Shown in pieces: positions 22,054 to 32,744 of a stretch of DNA of 64,000 bases (within the stretch, counting starts at the first letter, position 1; each line of letters opens with the position of its first letter). The translations under genes and the position numbers were made by a program. The notes beneath the pieces were generated by a model. The model searched no databases. It was not told the DNA's origin and saw only the letters and a program-made list of their open reading frames with translations. Where the stretch lies: the NCBI RefSeq assembly GCF_027579695.1, contig NC_083571.1, positions 49,462,390 through 49,526,389 of the forward strand, written 5' to 3'. Source of the stretch: Neoarius graeffei. Taxonomy: Eukaryota > Chordata > Actinopteri > Siluriformes > Ariidae.

Positions 22054-22560
22054 CTAGATGGAGAAAACCTTATGTGTATGGCATCTCAGGGCAACATCCC
22101 AATACCCATTCGAGGGCAGAGACAGGCTCTTAACAGTGATTATGAAGGCTCTGGCTATGACAGGGGCCACCTATTCCCTGTTTACCACACACACAATGCA
22201 GAAACCATGCTGGCCACCTTCACGTTGACCAACGCAGCTCCACAAGGTCCTAGCTTCAACCGTGGTCAGTGGAAAAAGCATGAGGATGACATAGCCACAA
22301 TGCTGCAGCAGAACTGTAACAGAGCTTACATTGTCACAGGTGTAGTCCCTGGGAATGAAGTGATTGGGGATAATGTAAGGGTGGCTCGGTATTACTGGAG
22401 TGCTTACTGTTGCTTTGGAGATAGTGGTGCACCGAGCTCAGAAGGCTTCATCGGCCCTGATAATAATGGCCGGGTGCAGAAGGGCAGTGTGATGTGGCTA
22501 GAAGATGAGCTGAGCAAGTATTATGAAGATGTCTTCAGTATCTTCCAAGGCTCATGCTAA
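22054..22560 (+). CDS. ENDOD1-like secreted nuclease, second coding exon
   Basis: It begins after a polypyrimidine tract and AG at 22052-22053, in phase 0 with exon 1, and stops at TAA 22558-22560 (168 residues). It carries the NUC catalytic motif YDRGHLFP, in which His at about residue 139 of the joined protein is the expected general base. The metal-binding Asn region SFNRGQW is at about 168-172. The GYDRGH, LTNAAPQ and ARYYWSAYC blocks are typical of fish ENDOD1-like proteins. Family knowledge indicates Mg-dependent, sequence-unspecific cleavage of nucleic acid. Biological role is unproven. No break is seen, so the gene looks functional despite the transposon-filled intron. Confidence 0.87.
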   Translation, partial: LDGENLMCMASQGNIPIPIRGQRQALNSDYEGSGYDRGHLFPVYHTHNAETMLATFTLTNAAPQGPSFNRGQWKKHEDDIATMLQQNCNRAYIVTGVVPGNEVIGDNVRVARYYWSAYCCFGDSGAPSSEGFIGPDNNGRVQKGSVMWLEDELSKYYEDVFSIFQGSC

Positions 22561-23917
22561 TACAAATACTAACCACCAACTATCATCATTGTGAAATTAA
22601 CCTGCTTGCTATAGATGTGTGTTTTGTTTCAAAATTTAATTAATATTTTTTCAACAAATATTAAACTGATTTAAGTTTTGACACCTCTCATGAAACTGAT
22701 ATGTCAAAGGCTATTAAATACAGAGGTACGATTCGATGGGCTTTGCTCATGGGCCCAACAGTGGGAATTAGATTGCAACATACTGTACTTCTTGTTGGGC
22801 CAAATGAAAAGCAATACAGTGATTCTGACTTACACGGCTTTAGTATCAAGCCATTCATTTTTTAACATTCAACAAATAAGCAATCCCAGTTTTCTTATAT
22901 AGTTTAAAATGACCTATACATTATATGCACACAATACCACATACCCTATCAAAATCAATATTAGCTGTTGTTTGAAAACTGAAGACAAATGAATTAAATT
23001 ACAGGAATCAGGTGTGGCCCCTGCTTGGAATCAGATGTGGTTCTACTGGACACTTTGCTGATACAGTTGGACTCTGTTATTTAGTTTGCCATCAATCCCA
23101 AAACACATACTGATCCAATAATTATTTCCAGCAAATTTATGTGAATGTTTCCTACATCCTTCTTGTCTCCACTGTGGCAAAACGTGAATAAACTGTGATG
23201 ACTAAAGCAAATAATTCCACTCAAATGTTCACTAATTCATTGTTTTAAGCAGTGTAATGTTTGTGTATTTTGGTAAGCACATGTACAATAAGCATGGGTA
23301 CAATAATCACACAGAGTAGGCTATATTACACACACACACACACACACACAACAATTAGTATGGAATTTTTATAAAGATGTGTAATGATTTCCCAGACCAT
23401 GTGATGTACATATTATTCACACCCCACTGCAATTAAGATGGAATTTTTATAAAGATGTGTAATGTGATGCATATACCGTATTGCTCACCCCAACTGGAAT
23501 TAGTATCACCTGTTCCTTGTTTCTCACCAAGTCTTTGCCTAGGCTTCAATATATTATGCAATTCTATACTGTAAACAAGTTCTGTAATTTTGACAATAAA
23601 ATACTGTGTATAAATCAGTATAGTGCTGAAGTTTGTTTTACAATTTTCTGCAATATTCTACATTGTACAAGACTGTTGCATGTTGTCATGTCAATGTCAG
23701 AATTTGCAATCACGGACTACAGATCACAAGTCACTTTTCACTTTTACCCTCAGCTGATTATGGTGGGCACCTGGGTTCAATTACACACACACACACACAC
23801 ACATATCATATAAGCTATTCACCAACCTAGCCTGGAAATTAAGGGCTATAAGGGTGATCTGAAAAACATAGGGGACTCCCTTAATGTGAATATGAGAAAA
23901 GAAGGAAGGTAACCCAT
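22561..23917. other. 3' flank of the nuclease gene; two short (CA)n arrays
   Basis: Non-coding. (CA)n lies at about 23326-23350 and 23783-23802. An AATAAA at about 23188 may serve the nuclease transcript. A short direct repeat (GGAATTTTTATAAAGATGTG) occurs at about 23363 and 23441. No gene was recognised. Confidence 0.5.
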
Positions 23918-24027
23918 TGGAGTTTGTATGTTCTCCCCGTGTCTGCGAGGGTTTCCTCCAGGTGCTCCGGTTTCCCTCACAGTGCAAAGATATGCAGTTA
24001 GGTTAACTGGCTACTGTAAATTGTTCA

Positions 24028-24087
<60 letters not shown>

Positions 24088-24260
24088 GTTGTTTCCCAAG
24101 TTCTTGTTTCCCATTGGTTGTGGCAGGAAGGCCATCCGCATAATACTATGCTCCAATTAATATGACATTTAGATCAATAGGGTCCACATGGACCTCAACC
24201 TGGCAACAGTGCTGGAAAAGGGAGAAGAAGAAGAAGAAGAAGAAGATGATGATGATGAAG
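23918..24260 (+). mobile_element. SINE-like fragment expanded by (GT)n and ending in (AGA)n
   Basis: The head blocks GGAGTTTGTATGTTCTCC and TTTCCTCCAGGTGCTCCGG resemble the GGCGGCAC family. A (GT)n array at 24032-24082 follows, then a different 3' body (GGCAGGAAGGCCATCCGC) and a purine triplet tail. It is probably a related SINE with another tail. Confidence 0.55.
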
Positions 24261-24460
24261 GAAGGCAACCCAGTCCTATCCATATATACATGCTAGCAGT
24301 AGGCTATCCACTAAATTTGCTGTCTGTTATGATATGATAGGGGAGAGCCACTCAAACTCACTAGGCCAACAATTTGTCAAATGGCAGGTCATGTGAGAAA
24401 GAACTCAGCAGTCGATTAAGAGGCATGTCATACAGATATCTTTGAAATATTCAGAAAGGT

Positions 24461-24619
24461 GGTTGTCTGTGTCTATGTGTCAGCCCTGTGATGACCTGGC
24501 GACTTGTCCAGGGTGTACCCCGCCTTTCGCCCGTAGTCAGCTGGGATAGGCTCCAGCTTGCCTGCGACCCTGTAGAACAGGATAAAGCGGCTAGAGATAA
24601 TGAGATGAGATGAGATGAG
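24461..24619 (+). mobile_element. 5'-truncated GGCGGCAC-family SINE with 14-bp duplication
   Basis: Only the 3' part (GGTTGTCTGTGTC to the GAGAT tail) is present. ATATTCAGAAAGGT flanks it at 24447-24460 and 24620-24633. Truncation at the 5' end plus a long target duplication is the mark of LINE-driven insertion. Confidence 0.93.
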
Positions 24620-24928
24620 ATATTCAGAAAGGTCTGGCATTTTCATTTCTAGAAAATTGCATCTTCTATAGCTGTATCTCAGTCCACTTATTCTCCAGAA
24701 AGGCCAGTGCAGCCAAGATTCCCCTGCATATTTTTTCCAGTAATCAGAACTACTGAATTTGATTCCTAGTGGAACAATATTTTGGTCTTTGTGATTTATG
24801 GTTTTAAACAATTTTTGCCTAGTTATGTGAAAAGGTAGCCTTTTGTCATGCTCCACTGCTACTTGATGGGAAAAGTAGCTTGTTACCTGAAAAGCTGCAT
24901 TATTTTGGAAATGGGGGGGAACTAGGGA

Positions 24929-25090
24929 AGGCATGGCCTAATGGTTAGAGAAGCAGCTTTGGAACCAAAAGGTCATTGGTTTGATTCCCTGGACCAGCTG
25001 AAGTGCCCTTGAGCAAGGCACCTAACCCCCAGGCTGCTCTGGGTATGTTGTATGTCTTTCTGGATAAGAGCATCTGCTAAATGCCATTAA
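24929..25090 (+). mobile_element. Second tRNA-derived SINE family
   Basis: The A-box-like GCCTAATGGTTAGAGAAGC and B-box-like GGTTTGATTCC are followed by CCCTTGAGCAAGGCACC and GGATAAGAGCATCTGCTAAA, the widespread teleost SINE tail. Confidence 0.75.
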
Positions 25091-25400
25091 TAGAATAGCT
25101 CAGCTCCTGCTACACTACTAAAGATATATTTAAGCTAATAAAAACACTTGACTAATACCAAAATAGCTTGTGTAGCCCTGGTCACTATGTCCTAGCCACT
25201 AATTTAGTTGACCATAGATTATTTGCAAAATAAATAAATAAATGCATACAGTTCATGACACATGGATAAATAGGATTTATGACAAAATTATATTAAATAT
25301 AGCTATAAATCCAAAAAGGAATAAACCACACACTGGTTTATTCATATGCACTTCATTTTATCTCAAAAGTGACGAATGTGCTCTTCTTTCATGGGATAAA

Positions 25401-25468
25401 GACATGGGTGACATGTGGAGTTCACATGCGCAAGGACATGGGTGACATGTGGAGTTCACATGTGCAAG
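25401..25468. repeat. 34-bp tandem duplication
   Basis: Two copies of GACATGGGTGACATGTGGAG plus 14 more bases differ at one base only. Each unit contains GACATG/ACATGT half-palindromes, and CCAATCAG follows directly. Confidence 0.9.
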
Positions 25469-26446
25469 CTGAGCCAATCAGAAGCCGCCGGTGACTTTAC
25501 GCTGTTAGTTTCCCTCTCTGGAGGTGGCTGCTTGCCAACATTCGTGGCAGATTCTGCTTGCTAAGCACTTGAAACTTCGACATTTTACCTTCCTCTTGCT
25601 GTCATTGTAAGAGTCAACAGCATAAAAATCGTTCCGCCCGCTGGCGGAGCGAGGATTTTGTGTTTTTTGTGGCTGACACTAGAAGAAATGTAAGTAAATT
25701 GCTGGCTATGCTGCTAGTTTAAACTGTTAGCATACGAACGATGGAAAGTTCCATTTATGAAATTGCACGTTGCTGAACTCCCATGTCCCCTGTGTTTTTG
25801 GAAGCGGTTGGAAGCTGGATTGGCGTGAGCTGTGATCGTAGTGCCACTGTATGTGTGTACAGGATTTTGATCTCTGGTGAATCACCACTGGTATTAACTC
25901 GTAAATAACGTTTTGAATGTGTATATGCCAGTTAAGTTAGTATAGATGGACAAGTTGTTAATTTCATATGTTGTATTAAAGGAGAAATGTTCATGCTAAG
26001 AAAATATATAACTCGTTTATATTGTTACATGGCTCTCACCTCATATGGTTCTGAGTGGGTGGAGATGAAGAAAGACATGAGACAAAGTTGATGTTTAGCC
26101 ATATTTTAATTAGTGTAGTGATTGTAATTCATATGGATATGCATGTATATGTAGTTGTTATCAAGAACATTATTGTAACCTTGGTTTGGCCTACACAGGC
26201 CGGTTTTTTTGTGTGTGTGTCTCTTCTTTTTTATGGTTTTCTTTCTTCTGTGAACCCCAGGAGCGGTGCATGGACTCTTCTGCTGTGATCACTTCCATAC
26301 TGTAGAGGTGGAGGTAGCTTCCAGCAGTTGTGGCGAGCCAACCGAATTGGAGATAAGAACTGTGATTTTGTTATCCACCCGGTTGATCTATATATTTCAT
26401 TTCTGGAGTGATACTGTGACCTTTCATGCACTGAAGGACATTCTAA

Positions 26447-26483
<37 letters not shown>

Positions 26484-27180
26484 TTTTTTTTTTTTTTTGT
26501 TGTTTGTTTATGCGTTAATACAATACACATAAAACTTACCTGTGAGTTGTGTGCGTTTTTGCTCTTCTACTCAATGCAATTTCTGATACCCCTTTCTCCA
26601 GTAGCGAGCCTAATCTTTTGATGTGCTGGTCCAAAAGGTAAACATATAGTGGTATAGGCATCTGTAACCTCCAGCGGTTACTCTTAATAGTGTGAGCTGA
26701 AGTAGGTTACACTTGCTTTTTACTTCACCTGCTACAGAGTAAGCAGGGCGAGGTATTATTTTCGGTTGGGTTTCTGTGTTTCTTTGATTTTTTGTTTGCA
26801 ACATTACGGGAAAACGGCTGGACTAATCTTCATGAAACTTTCAGGACAGATGGGCATTGGTCTCAAATAGAACCTCGAACATTTTGAGGGTCATCCGGTC
26901 AATGTGAAGGTCATGGTGACCAAAAAGGTAAAAAAACAAAACAAAATGAAACGAACAAACAAACAAACAAACAAACAAAAAAGCCCCTCTGAACTCAGAC
27001 TGCAGGACCGCTGTCTCAGAAAGACTCCTCCAACAAACATGCTGATTGGATCACTACCTGTCTCATTTGCATACACCGTGCAAATGAGATGGTTTCTTGG
27101 TTTGTTTACATACGCGAAGGAAGGGGTTTTGGCCACACCCACTTTTAAACCCCATTGATTACAACTTCCCTGCTCTGTTG
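25469..27180. other. Unassigned stretch with (ATT)n array
   Basis: I recognise no gene here. There is a CCAATCAG near 25475, a donor-like ATGTAAGTAAA near 25690, and (ATT)n/(T)n at 26449-26500. A block around 26800-26930 (ACGGGAAAACGGCTGG, TCATGAAACTTTC) looks like an interspersed repeat, but its family is unknown to me. Confidence 0.4.
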
Positions 27181-27188
27181 ATTTATTA

Positions 27189-27562
27189 TCTCATCTCATT
27201 ATCTGTAGCCGTTTTATCCTGTTCTACAGGGTCGCAGGCAAGCTGGAGCCTATCCCAGCTGACTACGGGCGAAAGGCGGGGTACACCCTGGACAAGTCGC
27301 CAGGTCATCACAGGGCTGACACATAGACACAGACAACCATTCACACTCACATTCACACCTACGGTCAATTTAGAGTCACCAGTTAACCTAACCTGCATGT
27401 CTTTGGACTGTGGGGGAAACCGGAGCACCCGGAGGAAACCCACGTGGAGACAGGGAGAACATGCAAACTCTGCACAGAAAGGCCCTCACCGGCCACGGGG
27501 CTCAAACCCGGACCTTCTTGCTGTGAGGCAACAGCGCTAACCACTACACCACCGTGCCGCCC
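27189..27562 (-). mobile_element. GGCGGCAC-family SINE, nearly full length
   Basis: Reversed copy from ATCTCATCTCATTATC to CACCGTGCCGCC. Imperfect GATTTATTAT/GATTTGTTAT flanks probably mark the target duplication. Confidence 0.92.
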
Positions 27563-27563
27563 T

Positions 27564-27567
<4 letters not shown>

Positions 27568-27621
<54 letters not shown>
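27568..27621. repeat. (TTA)n microsatellite
   Basis: A pure trinucleotide array directly follows the SINE. Confidence 0.95.
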
Positions 27622-28058
27622 CACCTTGCCTGCTATGGACTAGACTAAAGAAATCACTTTCAGACATGTTTATGATTGTTACAGCAGAGTCTCAAAAGTA
27701 GATGGTCAGTGGTGGCAAATTGACATCTGTAGTAAGATTTGCCACCATCTATTTTTCACTGAGTCACAAAAAATATATTTGTTTGCATATCTGTACAAAA
27801 CTGAATAGCGTACGATGTGAAACTAAGTTTCATTCAACAAAATAATGGCCAGGGTTCCCGCTGGCGCTCGTCACAGGTGACGAATGTGTGTCATCATTAT
27901 CATAAGTAATCTTTTATAGAAATCCCTTCGTTTGCTGAAATTCAACCCCAGTGAAGAGACTTTGGGAAGCCGGAATGTAAACAATGAGCGCGTGCTTGCG
28001 ACCAATAAAAATCGACTACACATAATGACCACATGAGCGCCAAGCTTACACATATACG

Positions 28059-28850
28059 TTATTTACCAGCTGGGAGGTCCATATCTTGAAATACCGTGAC
28101 CGAGGTCTTGAAAGTAATGAGCGAGGCCCTCTGGGCTGAGGTCAGTATTTAAGGCCAAGGTCACGGTATTTCACCATACGGACCAACCTTAAAGTGCCAT
28201 TCCACCATTGGATGTATTTTTTTGGCATAAAATACAATATATTTTATGACAACATGACTAGACAGAGAAATCTTTTAGCTTCAAAATGATATATCAAACA
28301 TAATTTTTTGACAACGACAAGTATATTAATTTTGCGACCAAAGTCACCTACCCTTTTAATTTCCGCGCGGTAGTGAAACGTGATGTCATCGGGAGGTTCC
28401 CCTTCTTGTGTACCACGTCACGTGTGACGTGGCACAGATTATCAGCAATGGCGGATAGAACGCGATTGTCAGCTTCGGAAAAGAAGCGAAGGAAAATAGC
28501 AAGTGATGCCCAAAGGAGACGGTCGATGGTGAATATCGGCACAGCAATCGACAAGTGGAAATCGTGTTCTATCCGCCATTGCTGATAATCTGTGCCATGT
28601 CACACGTGACGTGGTACACAAGAAGGGGAACCTGCCGATGACATCACGTTTCACTATCGCGTGGAAATTAAAAGGGTAGGTGACTTTGGTCACAAAATTA
28701 ATATACTTGTCGTTGTCAAAAAATTATGTTTGATATATCATTTTGAAGCTAAAAGATTTCTCTGTCTAGTCATGTTGTCATAAAATATATTGTATTTTAT
28801 GCCAAAGAATACATCCAATGGTGGAATGGCACTTTAAGCTGGTAAATAAT
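28059..28850. mobile_element. Outer palindromic (foldback) repeat holding an inner one
   Basis: TTATTTACCAGCTGGGAGG and a GAAATACCGTGACC block on the left are mirrored by GGTCACGGTATTTC and, after the inner element, CTGGTAAATAA. The middle pairs around GGCCCTCTGGGC. The inner element at 28193-28833 splits the right arm. Confidence 0.75.
28193..28833. mobile_element. Foldback MITE with about 275-bp arms and TTAA duplication
   Basis: Termini are AGTGCCATTCCACC and the inverse GGTGGAATGGCACT, flanked by TTAA at 28189-28192 and 28834-28837. The arms are near-perfect inverted repeats up to a loop of about 95 bp (about 28467-28560). TTAA target sites point to the Kolobok or piggyBac groups. The left arm and loop encode a short lysine/arginine-rich frame (28448-28585, MADRTRLSASEKKRRK), possibly a captured first transposase exon. 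Confidence 0.8.
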
Positions 28851-28920
28851 ATATTTATTTTTTTCTTTCCCAAATTCTAACAGAAAACGAGAGAGCCCGA
28901 AAGGGAAAACCGAGACAAGC

Positions 28921-29400
28921 CACCATTTTGAATCCTCATTCACGACTGTAATGCAAATGGCTTCCTCCTCGGTATACAAGTGCACTTCCATGGCAGGAAA
29001 AAAAAATACATTTTGCTGCCTATGTAGTCCCCTATTTATACAAAATTGAGTCATTCAGGATTCAGCCATGTTTTTGCTCGGCATTAGCAAGTTAAAGGTT
29101 TTTAGCTTTCTCCTGAAATGTTTTTATTTTGTCTTCCTCAGGGTAGTAAAACTCGCTTTCACTGTGAAGACTGCCGTTATCACTATCCATGATGTAAAAT
29201 TAATGCCATTTTGAATCCTCATTCATGGCTGTAATGCAAATGGCTTCCTCCTCAGTATACAAGTGCACTTCCATGGCAGGAAAAAAAATACATTTTGCCG
29301 CCTATGTAGTCCCCTAGTTATACAAAATTGAGTCATTCAGGATTCAGCCATGTTTTTGCTTGGTGTTAGCAACAGTTACAGGTTTTTAGCTTTCTCCTGA
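28921..29400. repeat. Tandem duplication of about 286 bp
   Basis: The block beginning CCATTTTGAATCCTCATTCA (about 28922) recurs at about 29208 and runs in parallel through GGCTTCCTCCTC and GTCATTCAGGATTCAGCC to TTTTAGCTTTCTCCTGAAAT. Differences are few. Confidence 0.85.
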
Positions 29401-29829
29401 AATGTTTTATTTTATTAATTTATTAATCTTATTTTATAAGATTAATTATTTTTTCAAACTCAGACTCATTGGCCTTGGCTCATTTTCTGTGAAGAACATA
29501 TTAGAACTCATTTTCGATGACCACACACACAAACACACACACATATATTTATATTACATACAGGATGTTCGGGTCCATTGGACCCGGGGCTAATAAAAGT
29601 GTGTACCTTCACTCTGTCGTCCTCCTGTCTGGGCCTGCTGTTAGTGTGTATGTGTGTGAGTTTTGTGTTTCTGCCCCTGCCGTTCAAGCACCGACACCTG
29701 TCTGCTGTCACATTCCTACACATTTTATCCTCTGTCTTGCAGGAACCAAGACAGAAGTTCCCATAAATTGGGGGCAGGACACAATAAATATAGCTTTTCC
29801 AATGTGGCTCCTTATCAAAACTGATCAAG

Positions 29830-30027
29830 ATGGCCAAAAGATTCTCTGCTCAGATGGACTTGCAAATGATTTTGGAAGAGAGAGAAGCTTTTGATGATGA
29901 TGTAGATGAAGATGTTTCAGAACGTGAGGATCACATTTTTGAAAATTCAGAGTCTGACAGTGACTTTGAAGAAGAGGATGAGATGGAGCATCAGCCAGTC
30001 CCAAAACGAAGACAAGCATGGGGATGA
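29830..30027 (+). pseudogene. piggyBac-like transposase N-terminal fragment
   Basis: The 65-residue frame starts MAKRFSAQMDLQMILEE, runs through a very acidic stretch including EREDHIFENSESDSD, then a PKRR basic tail, and stops. This matches the acidic N-terminus of fish piggyBac transposases. The catalytic domain (DDD) is absent, so the element is an internal-deletion derivative. Confidence 0.65.
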
Positions 30028-30544
30028 TGTGTTGTATAGACTGACATGGTTACTGTATGTGTTCAGCTTGTGTTGTGTAAACTGAACTGAATGGGTGAAA
30101 TTTCTAATGAAATTCAAAGAAATAAGAATCAGTTGTTATGAAAAACCTTGCTTCATTTGTAAATTTGAAGATAAACATCTTTTTTCCACTCATATCTTGA
30201 CTATAATTGATTTTCTTTTTGTAAAATTACATTTTATTAAAAAACAAACAGAAAATGAGTCGCACCTTTTTTTTTTAAATAAATGTAATCTAACAAAGGT
30301 AAAGGGCAAATATTAACCATATACAGTGGTGCTTGAAAGTTTGTGAACCCTTAAGAATTTTCTATATTTCTGCATAAATATGACCTAAAACATCATCAGA
30401 TTTTCACACAAGTCCTAAAAGTAGATAAAGAGAACCCAGTTAAACAAATGAGACAAAAAATATTATACTTGGTCATTTATTTATTGAGTAAAATGATCCA
30501 ATATTACATATCTGTGAGTGGCAAAAGTATGTGAACCTTTGCTT

Positions 30545-31562
30545 TCAGTATCTGGTGTGACCCCCTTGTGCAGCAATAACTGCAACTAAACATTTCCGGT
30601 AACTGTTGATCAGTCCTGCACACTGGCTTGGAGGAATTTTAGCCCATTCCTCCAGACAGAACAGCTTCAACTCTGGGATGTTGGTGGGTTTCCTCACATG
30701 AACTGCTCACTTCAGGTCCTTCCACAACATTTTGATTGGATTAAGGTCAGGATTTTGACTTGGCCATTCCAAAACATTAACTTTATTCTTCTTTAACCAT
30801 TCTTTGGTAGAACGACTTGTGTGCTTAGGGTCGTTGTCTTGCTACATGACCCACCTTCTCTTGTGATTCAGTTCATGGACAGATGGCCTGACATTTTCCT
30901 TTAGAATTTGCTGGTATATTTCAGAATTCATTGTTCCATCGATGATGGCAAGCTGTCCTGGCCCAGATGCAACAAAACAGGCCCAAACCATGATACTACC
31001 ACCACCATGTTTCAAAGATGGGATAAGGTTCTTATGCTGGAATGCAGTGTTTTCCTTTCTCCAAATGTAACACTTCTCATTGAAACCAAAAAGTTCTATT
31101 TTGGTCTCATCCATCCACAAAACATTTTTCCAATAGCCTTCTGGCTTGTCCACGTGATCTTTAGCAAACTGCAGATGAGCAGCAATGTTCTTTTTGGAGA
31201 GCAGTGGCTTTCTCCTTGCAACCCTGCCATGCACACCATTTGTTGTTTAGTGTTCTCCTGATGGTGGACTCATGAACATTAGCCAATGTGAGAGAGGCCT
31301 TCAGTTGCTTAGAAGTTACCCTGGGGTCCTTTGTGACCTCGCTGACTATTACATGCCTTGCTCTTGGAGTGATCTTTGTTGGTCAACCACTCCTGGGGAG
31401 GGCAACAACGGTCTTGAATTTCCTCCATTTGTACACAAGCTGTCAGACTTTGGATTGGTGGAGTCCAAACTCTTTAGAGATGGTTTTGTAACCTTTCCCA
31501 GCCTGATGAGTATCAACAGTGCTTTTTCTGAGGTCCTCATAAATCTCCTTTGTTCGTGCCAT
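30545..31562 (-). pseudogene. Tc1-like transposase with stop and E-to-K change
   Basis: It starts MARTKEIYEDLRK at 31562 and stops at TGA 30545-30547. The N-terminal half is in other frames than the DDE half. WMDETK (first D) is intact. A TAG at 30842-30844 sits just before the second catalytic motif, QDNDPKHTS. The third position reads NPIKMLW (lysine codon at 30731-30733), where the family has glutamate. The retrotransposon lies 14-18 bp upstream of the ATG. Confidence 0.85.
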
Positions 31563-31575
31563 GATACACTTCCAC

Positions 31576-31580
31576 AAACG
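31576..31580. other. Target-site duplication of the retrotransposon (left)
   Basis: AAACG is repeated at 37114-37118 on the far side of the element. Five bp is typical of Ty3/gypsy integrases. Confidence 0.93.
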
Positions 31581-32174
31581 TGTTAGGGTTTTGCTGGGAT
31601 TCGAACCTGGTTCGTTGGTGTGATAATCCAGCAAACCCCCACTAGGCCACCAGGGGGATGACTCAAATGCAGAGGCGTGAGGCGGAAGTAGAAAAAGTAT
31701 CAAAAGGTTTATTTATACTATATACACTATATACAGGGCAAAACAAAAAAAACAAAAACAAAGAGTATAATCCAATACTGGGAAGACAAAGGGAAAAATA
31801 AAATATCAAAAGTTCAAAGTCCAAAAAGGAAAAGGCAAAAATGCAAAAGCTCAGAAGATCACAAAAATAAAAATATCCAAAGGTACAAAACAAAAGCCAA
31901 AAAACCAGAAAAGCAAAGTGCAAAACAAAGAACACGGTACAGAGGAAACTGGAGATAAACATAACAGCATAAAGACTCCGTGACAAGAGGACTGAACTCA
32001 GGGGTATAAATACACAAACTAATTAAGGACACAGGTGAAGATAATTAGGACTAAACAGGCAATTAACAAAAACACAAAACACAGGAAGTGGCGGCCTCTA
32101 GAGGCCAAAATAAACATGACACGAAAAGGAAATAACAGCGGCCTCTAGAGGCCAAAACAGTCCAAGTCCTAACA
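31581..32174 (-). repeat. 3' LTR (594 bp)
   Basis: It runs TGTTAG...CTAACA and is identical by eye to 36519-37113 except for one A in the GCCAAAAACAG run. It carries the same TATA box, AATAAA (TTTATT at 31708-31713) and U3 palindromes as the 5' LTR. Confidence 0.95.
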
Positions 32175-32190
32175 GGACCCCCCCCTCTAG
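32175..32190 (-). promoter_or_regulatory. Polypurine tract
   Basis: On the element strand AGAGGGGGGGGTCC directly precedes the 3' LTR, the place and composition expected for the plus-strand primer. Confidence 0.75.
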
Positions 32191-32744
32191 GAGCGTCTCC
32201 TGATGTTCCCAGGGCGATCCGGATGGGCCGAATGGAAGTCCCGACACAGTTCTTTATCTAGGACATCCCGAGCAGGAACCCAGCAGCGCTCCTCAGGACC
32301 ATAGCCCTCCCAGTCCACCAGATATTGCAAGCCGCCGCGGACCCGGCGGGAGTCAAGCAGGCGATGCACAGTGAACACAGTCTGCCCCTGGAAGATGCGG
32401 GGGGGTGGGGGGTTCCTAGGGGCAGGGGCATACGTAGATGTCAGTACGGGCCGCAACAGGGAAACATGGAAAGTGGGGTTGATCCTCAGAGTCCGGGGCA
32501 ACTGGAGCCGGTAGGAGACAGGGTTCACCCTGCGCACCACCTTGAAGGGGCCAATGTAGCGAGGAGCAAGCTTGCGGTTCTCCACCCACAGCGGAAGGTC
32601 CTTAGTGGACAGCCAAACCCGCTGCCCAGGGCGGAAAGTGTGTGCAGGTCTTCTATGGCGGTTGGCCTGAGTCTGGTTGGTTCTGGAGGTCTGTATGAGG
32701 GTCTTCCTGACCTTGCTCCAGGTCTTGCGACACCGTCTCACATA
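32187..32744 (-). pseudogene. pol part 3: integrase C-terminus and chromodomain
   Basis: This is in frame with the upstream pol segment but separated from it by TAA at 32745-32747. It contains the integrase GPF-type module ([21 protein letters not shown]) and, near its end, a chromodomain ([18 protein letters not shown]) that in this group directs integration to modified chromatin. It ends at 32187. Confidence 0.85.

Noticed and set aside
23328-23350. CRISPR-like or regulatory array in (CA)n, (GT)n and (GATA)n tracts
   Set aside because: These are simple sequence repeats without spacers, and the genome is eukaryotic.
29508-29894. Overlapping frames around 29.5-29.9 kb as a separate gene
   Set aside because: They overlap the piggyBac-like N-terminal frame and a CA repeat; the acidic 65-residue frame at 29830 explains the conserved part better.
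31663-31986. 107-residue hydrophobic frame in both LTRs (31663-31986, 36601-36924)
   Set aside because: It is identical in both LTRs only because the LTRs are identical. The Phe/Leu-rich composition comes from the A-rich plus strand, and no start context or family fits.
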